Below, piece by piece: positions 59,670-64,000 of a DNA stretch of 64,000 nucleotides (the stretch's first letter is position 1; every line of letters starts with the position of its first letter). Under the pieces are notes generated by a model that was not told the origin of the DNA, did not search any database, and saw nothing but the letters and a program-made list of their open reading frames with translations. The stretch comes from Pleomorphomonas carboxyditropha (GTDB taxonomy: Bacteria; Pseudomonadota; Alphaproteobacteria; Rhizobiales; Pleomorphomonadaceae): the NCBI RefSeq assembly GCF_002770725.1, contig NZ_NQVN01000018.1:1-64000 (forward strand), given 5' to 3'. Made by a program: the position numbers and the translations under genes.

Positions 59670-60445
59670 CTTTGTTCCCCATATATAAAACTGTCATCCT
59701 CGCGCAGGCGAGGACCTCAGGCAGAACGAGACGATCGGCCGATATAGCGCTCCAAGGATAAGGGCCGCCCTATACACCCCCCGGCGCCTTCTCGTCCTGA
59801 GGTCCTCGCCTGCCGAGGATGACAGAATTATAGCGGCCCTGCCCCTGATGGGCGGCTGAACCAACCTATCCCTCTGTTCCCCCTATATAAAGCTGTCATC
59901 CTATGCGAAGGCATAGGACCTCGGGCAGAACGAGGCGATCGGCCGATATAGCGCTCCAAGGACAAGGGCCGCCCGATACACCCCCCGGGCGCCTTCTCGT
60001 CCTGAGGTCCTCGCCTGCGCGAGGATGACAGAATTATAGCGGCCCTGCCCCTTGATGGGCGGCTGAATCAACCTATCCCTCTGTTCCTCCTATATAAATC
60101 TGTCATCCTATGCGAAGGCATAGGACCTCAGGCAGAACGAGGCGATCGGCCGATATAGCGCTCCAAGGATAAGGGCCGCCCGATACACCCCTCGGCGCCT
60201 TCTCGTCCTGAGGTCCTCGCCTGCGCGAGGATGACAGAATTATAGCGGCCCGCCCCCTTGATGGGCGGCTGAACCAATCTATCCCTCTGTTCCCCCTATA
60301 TAAATCTGTCATCCTATGCGAAGGCATAGGACCTCGGGCAGGATGAAACGATCGGCCGATATAGCGCTCCAGAAACCCGGGGAGCCGGATATTTCCCCCT
60401 CGCCCCTTTCGGCCCGAGATCCTCCGCTTGCGCGGAGGATGACAA
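59670..60445. repeat. Tandem array of the covarying hairpin unit, period about 207 bp
   Basis: Four forward arms begin at 59692, 59894, 60101 and 60307, with intervals of 202, 207 and 206 bases, alternating with reverse arms (TCCTCGC stem). The first forward arm has stem TCCTCGC/GCGAGGA, the other three TCCTATGC/GCATAGGA. Between arms, GAATTATAGCGGCC and GATGGGCGGCTGAA recur in each unit. The array ends with a reverse arm at about 60400-60445 (TCCTCCGC stem). Confidence 0.92.
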
Positions 60446-60523
60446 GTTATGGGTGGCCCGGCGAACCTGTTTTCGCCGGAAATGCTCCGGATGCCCGCCC
60501 CAGGATAGTTTCGGATAAGGCCC

Positions 60524-60754
60524 TTACTCCGGCTTATACCCCGGCTTCTTGTAGAGCCTGTCGATCGCCGGCTCGATCTCCGGCCGGTAGACGGCGCTGG
60601 TCCAGTCGGCGGCCGGCACGTCGTCGATGGCGATGGAGACGGAGCTTTCCTTGCAGCCGGCGCCCTCCATGATCGCCCGGGTGACCAGCTCGGCGATCCG
60701 CTGCTTCTGCGCTTCGCCCCGTCCCTCGATCATCTTGATGACGACATGCGGCAT
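60524..60754 (-). CDS. 4-Oxalocrotonate tautomerase-family protein
   Basis: A 76-residue protein. After removal of Met the N-terminal Pro of MPHVVIKMIEGR is the catalytic base of the family. IAELVTRAIMEGAGCKESSV is the long helix and SIAIDDVPAADW the following strand. The ATG at 60754 is chosen because the frame upstream is non-family and GGGAG lies close. Tautomerases isomerise enol and keto forms or dehalogenate; the substrate is unknown. Confidence 0.85.
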   Translation of the reverse strand: MPHVVIKMIEGRGEAQKQRIAELVTRAIMEGAGCKESSVSIAIDDVPAADWTSAVYRPEIEPAIDRLYKKPGYKPE

Positions 60755-61292
60755 GGTGTTCTCCCTGGATTGCGGCCCGGCCTCGCCCCGGACATCCTGC
60801 CCCGCAAGCACGGTACCGGTCCAGACGAGATCTAAGCCCAAACAAAATGCGCCGACACACCAAAAAATTTCATTCGCCTCGCACAGGCGCTTCACTCGCA
60901 ACAACTCTTGCGGGCGTATCGGTTATGCTTTGATCCGAAAGCGCGAGCGGCGATGCAGGCAGTGGCGAAGCGCCGGCAACCTCCGGCAGTAAAACCGAGA
61001 CCAAAGGCCGCCGCCGCGAATATCGGAGCTCCGGACCATCGCCCCGATCCAGGATTTCCGGCCATCGATCGACGACAGCCCAGCAACAACCACCGGCTAG
61101 TCCGATCCGTGTGCAACACGCGGATACCTACAACCGTTTGTAGCGCGAACGCAGCGTTACGCCGCGAAATTATACGCCGAAAATACTTTGCCCCACCCGC
61201 GAATACATGAGCGCGGCGCGCCACGCCTTCATCCGTACCCGCCCGCCAACGGCAAGAGAAATTCAAAATCCGATCCTGAATACGGAGGCGAC
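60755..61292. other. Mostly empty upstream region
   Basis: No gene is supported between the tautomerase and the small frame at 61293. Open frames in this stretch lack ribosome binding sites and resemble no family. Composition becomes AT-richer after 61200. Confidence 0.4.
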
Positions 61293-61460
61293 ATGCAAGT
61301 CATTACTACCGCGCTCATCTGCAAACATCGATCGATGAAAACTTTTTCCGAGCCGACAAAGCTTAGCGAAAATTCGGAAGGAAACCATCAACAATTCACC
61401 AAAGCCACGAACCGAGATAAACTTGCCTCATTCAAAGTAATACTACACAGTCGATCTTGA
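61293..61460 (+). CDS. Possible small protein with a strong ribosome binding site
   Basis: A 55-residue frame beginning [20 protein letters not shown] has GGAGG at four to five bases before its ATG. The product is basic, polar and Asn/Lys-rich, with no signal peptide or domain. The DNA is AT-richer than its surroundings. Evidence is the ribosome binding site only; it may equally be chance. Confidence 0.3.
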   Translation: MQVITTALICKHRSMKTFSEPTKLSENSEGNHQQFTKATNRDKLASFKVILHSRS

Positions 61461-61599
61461 GTCTAGTTCGCAACAAGGCAATAACGCGCTCAGAACCTAT
61501 GTCGAAAACCGATTTAGATTTCGAGATAGACAGATCGTTAACCCGGAATGCCGCATCGTCTATTGCAATGATGGACGGGTTACTGGCGGGGTGATGACG

Positions 61600-63264
61600 A
61601 TGGGTCGCTTGAAGATTTCCTCCCGGCTTTATGCGGGCTTCGGATTTGCCGTAACGATGCTAATCGCCGTTGGCGTGGTTGGATATATGTATCTCACCGC
61701 ATCATCGACCTATACCAGGGAATCCACCCGCATCTATTCCCAGAACGTCGCCCTGGAAAGTTCCCTCAAGTACATCTCCACCGGCCGGGCGTTCTTCTAC
61801 GAGGCGCTGACCCAGTCCGACAGGCAGGCGGCGCTGTTCGACCAGATGTCCGCCGTTTTCTCCGAGGCCGAGACCACGCTCGACGCCCTCGCCGCCTCCA
61901 CCCTCGACGGCGGGCGAAAGACCAAGGTGACCGGCCTGGCCTCGGCGCTGAAAGCCTACCACGCCGGCGTCAAGTCGCTGGCCGGCCAGCTATTGAAGGG
62001 CGAGGCGATCGACGCCAACCTGCGCAGCCAGCTCGCCGCCTCCTTCGCCACCATCGAGTCGCTCGGCGCCGAGCTGTCGGACAACTACGGCGCCGCCGCC
62101 GCGCAGATGGGCCGGGACAGCGCCGCCGGCGCCGAACGCGGCGTCGCCATCGAGATCGTCGTCGGCATCGTCGCCGCCGTGCTGGGCATCGCCATCGCCG
62201 TCGTCAGCTCGCTGTCGGTGACGCGGCCGCTCGGCAGCGCCATCGGCTCGGTGCAGGCGCTCGGCCGGGGCGAAAAGGCGACGGCGGTGGCCACCGCCAC
62301 GCGGCGCGACGAGTTCGGCCTGCTCGGCGGCGCGCTGGAGCAGTGGCGGCAGAGCCTGATCAAGGAGGAGCAGGCCCGCGCCGACCAGGAGGCCCGCGAG
62401 CGGGCCGAGCGCGAGCAACTCGGCCGCCGTCAGACGCTGGCCGACGCCTTCATCGCCGAGATGCGCGACCTCGCCGCCAATTTCGCCCAGTCGTCCGGCG
62501 AGATCGCCGACAGCGCGCGCGGCCTCGCCGCCACCGCCGAGGAAACGGCCCGCCAGGCCCAGGCGGTCGCCGCGGCGGCCGAGCAGGCGGCCAGCAACGT
62601 GCAGACGGTGGCCGCCTCGTCGGAGGAGATGGCCGCCTCGGTGCACGAGATCGGCGCCCAGGTCGCCCACTCGGCCGAGGTCGCCGAGCTGGCCTTCGGC
62701 GAGGCCCAGACCTCCAACAGCCGCATATCGAGCCTCGCCGCGTCGGCGGCGGCCATCGGCGACGTCGTCAACATCATCCGCGGCATCGCCGACCAGACCA
62801 ACCTGCTGGCCCTCAACGCCACCATCGAGGCGGCGCGGGCCGGCGAGGCCGGCAAGGGCTTCGCCGTGGTGGCCGCCGAGGTCAAGCAGCTCGCCGACCA
62901 GACGTCGCGCGCCACCGGCGACATCGAGGCCAAGGTCGGCGAGATCCAGGCGTCGACCGGCAACACGGTCCATTCCATGACGGCGATCGTCAAGACCATC
63001 ACCAGCATCAAGGAGGTCGCCTCGGCCATCGCCAGCGCCGTGGAGGAGCAAGGCGCCGCGACCACGGAAATCGCCGGCAACTGCCAGCAGGCGGCGATCG
63101 GCACCCACCAGGTCACCGAGAACATCGCCGGCGTCGGCCAGGCCGCCGAAATGACCGGCTCGGCCTCGACGCAGTTGATGAACCTCTCCGGCGGCCTGTC
63201 GGCCAAGGCCCAGAACCTGAAATCGGTGGTGGAGACCTTCGTCGAGAAGTTCGCGGCGGCGTGA
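61600..63264 (+). CDS. Methyl-accepting chemotaxis protein
   Basis: A 554-residue chemoreceptor. Helix one ([20 protein letters not shown]) and helix two ([20 protein letters not shown], near residue 190) frame a 150-residue periplasmic sensor domain of four-helix type. A HAMP domain follows, then the signalling tip [20 protein letters not shown] and [20 protein letters not shown] around residues 390-430. The ATG at 61600 is chosen because GGGG lies eight bases upstream; GTG at 61591 and ATG at 61594 are alternatives. It signals to CheA. No che genes are adjacent. Confidence 0.93.
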   Translation: MGRLKISSRLYAGFGFAVTMLIAVGVVGYMYLTASSTYTRESTRIYSQNVALESSLKYISTGRAFFYEALTQSDRQAALFDQMSAVFSEAETTLDALAASTLDGGRKTKVTGLASALKAYHAGVKSLAGQLLKGEAIDANLRSQLAASFATIESLGAELSDNYGAAAAQMGRDSAAGAERGVAIEIVVGIVAAVLGIAIAVVSSLSVTRPLGSAIGSVQALGRGEKATAVATATRRDEFGLLGGALEQWRQSLIKEEQARADQEARERAEREQLGRRQTLADAFIAEMRDLAANFAQSSGEIADSARGLAATAEETARQAQAVAAAAEQAASNVQTVAASSEEMAASVHEIGAQVAHSAEVAELAFGEAQTSNSRISSLAASAAAIGDVVNIIRGIADQTNLLALNATIEAARAGEAGKGFAVVAAEVKQLADQTSRATGDIEAKVGEIQASTGNTVHSMTAIVKTITSIKEVASAIASAVEEQGAATTEIAGNCQQAAIGTHQVTENIAGVGQAAEMTGSASTQLMNLSGGLSAKAQNLKSVVETFVEKFAAA

Positions 63265-63285
63265 GATGGCAGATCATGGAAATCG

Positions 63286-63312
63286 AAAGCCGGCGGCGCC
63301 CCCGCCGGTTTT
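63286..63312 (+). terminator. Intrinsic terminator of the chemoreceptor gene
   Basis: CCGGCGG and CCGCCGG pair across CGCCC at 63290-63308, preceded by AAAG and followed by TTTTCGCGTTTT. It lies about 25 bases past the stop codon. Confidence 0.7.
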
Positions 63313-63344
63313 CGCGTTTTGAGGCTTCCGTCTGCTCGTCAGGG

Positions 63345-63960
63345 CACGGAACATCTATATCGACCGCTCGCCCCATCCTGCCCGAGGTCCTATGCCTTCG
63401 CATAGGATGACAGATTTATATATAGGAAACAGCTACACAGCTTAGCACACCCCGCGGAGGCGGGCTATCCGGGGCAGGGAAAGGTCGCCTGATGGCTGCG
63501 TAGCGTTCCATCCTGCCCGAGGTCCTGCGCCTGCGCGCAGGATGACAAAATTATATATACAAAACAAATACGTAGCCGCTCACGGCGGCTCCCGCGGCGG
63601 CTCCCATGGATTGTCATCCTGCGCGAAGGCGCAGGACCTCAGGCAGAAAAGGGCAAGGGGCCAATATAGGGCGCGCACAAGAGCGAGCCATAGCGCGCAA
63701 CAGAGCACGGAGGGTACAACCTATGTATCTGTTCCCTCTATATAATCCTGTCACCTACGCGAAGGCGAGCCATCCCCAACAGGAAGAGCGCCTGATCCCG
63801 GCGTATCGCATTCTCGTCCCGAGGTCCCCGCCTTCGCGGGGATGACAGAATTATATATAGGAAACAAATACGTAGCCGCTCGCAACGGCTCCCATAGATT
63901 GTCATCCCCGCGAAGGCGGGGACCTCGGGCCGAAAGGAGCGAGGGGCCGATATAGGGCGC
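63345..63960. repeat. Cluster of covarying hairpin arms at the window end
   Basis: Arms in order: reverse TCCTATGC (63380-63440), reverse TCCTGCGC (63505-63570), forward TCCTGCGC (63608-63675), decayed forward (63735-63770), reverse TCCCCGC (63810-63880), forward TCCCCGC (63895-63960). GACCCGAAACTCGCTG at 63985-64000 matches 22157-22172, so the larger repeat described there continues past the window. Confidence 0.88.
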
Positions 63961-64000
63961 GCTTACAAGCTCGCTCCAGAGCTCGACCCGAAACTCGCTG

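Noticed and set aside
59670-60445. CRISPR array
   Set aside because: The period is about 207 bases, both orientations alternate, the spacers are themselves repeated, and the same unit is scattered over the window. No cas gene is present.
1-64000. tRNA or rRNA genes
   Set aside because: No cloverleaf with a GGTTCRA-type T arm and CCA-compatible acceptor, and no rRNA-like stretch, was recognised by eye. A tRNAscan-SE run would settle it.

Overview
The window is high-GC DNA with dense short operons and long divergent pairs. Gene content includes DUF2336, DUF2147, PACE, an FGGY kinase beside a fucose-isomerase-like gene, and a ClC with CBS domains. Together with two copies of a CAATTCCGG...CCGGAATTG palindrome of the kind common in rhizobia, this points to an alphaproteobacterium of the order Hyphomicrobiales (inference). 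No rRNA, tRNA, CRISPR array, IS transposase or phage structural gene was seen, so this is chromosomal DNA rich in small accessory cassettes.

Layout. 0-4 kb: a gene start cut by the window edge, a HEPN/Abi-like gene, a TetA-type MFS pump and a P-loop ATPase. 4.5-9.1 kb: a DltE-like SDR, a ClC channel, RhuM-family remnants, a small secreted protein and hicAB. 9.3-13.5 kb: a solitary peptide deformylase, a BrnT toxin with an XRE partner, a PEP mutase/isocitrate lyase-family enzyme, and a divergent TetR/SDR pair. 13.8-18.1 kb: a phospholipase D-like gene coupled to a DUF2278 gene, then an agmatinase-family gene coupled to a DUF1089 gene. 18.6-26.4 kb: a DadA-like oxidase, a Na/Pi cotransporter, a secreted protein, a CBS protein, and a divergent SDR/AraC pair. 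27.4-32.3 kb: a Ymh-type protein, a nucleosidase, LysE, PACE, an NAD-binding protein and DUF2147. 32.5-34.3 kb: a two-gene cassette with a degenerate ImmA/IrrE-like protein. 34.5-39.3 kb: a cupin, DUF2336, and a MarR-membrane protein-MFS operon. 39.7-44.2 kb: hipBA, a DnaB-like ATPase, and a divergent nitrilase/LysR pair. 45-49.8 kb: a SnoaL-like protein plus dinucleotide-binding protein operon with a divergent LysR, an EF-hand secreted protein with an upstream micro-ORF, and a spermidine-synthase-like protein. 50.1-59.6 kb: an FGGY kinase, poxB, an AbiTii island with DUF1963, a fucose-isomerase-like gene and a LacI regulator. 60.5-63.3 kb: a tautomerase and a chemoreceptor.

The dominant non-coding signal is a family of roughly 60-70 arms of an intergenic palindromic repeat. 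Each arm has a TATATA-box flank, CTGTCAT, a 7-8 bp hairpin with a GNAG loop, ACCTCGGGCAG, and a GGCCGATATAGCGCTCC-like tail. The hairpin stem changes sequence from copy to copy while staying paired, so the structure rather than the sequence is conserved. Most arms occur as head-to-head pairs, giving larger BIME/REPIN-like palindromes, and some have amplified into tandem arrays of about 165 and 207 bp. No REP-associated transposase is visible here.

Toxin-antitoxin and abortive-infection-like genes are unusually frequent: a HEPN/Abi-like gene, RhuM remnants, hicAB, BrnT-XRE, a Ymh-type gene, the pseudo-ImmA cassette, hipBA and AbiTii. They are spread between housekeeping and catabolic genes rather than gathered in one island. 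Several sit beside palindromes that look like autoregulatory operators.
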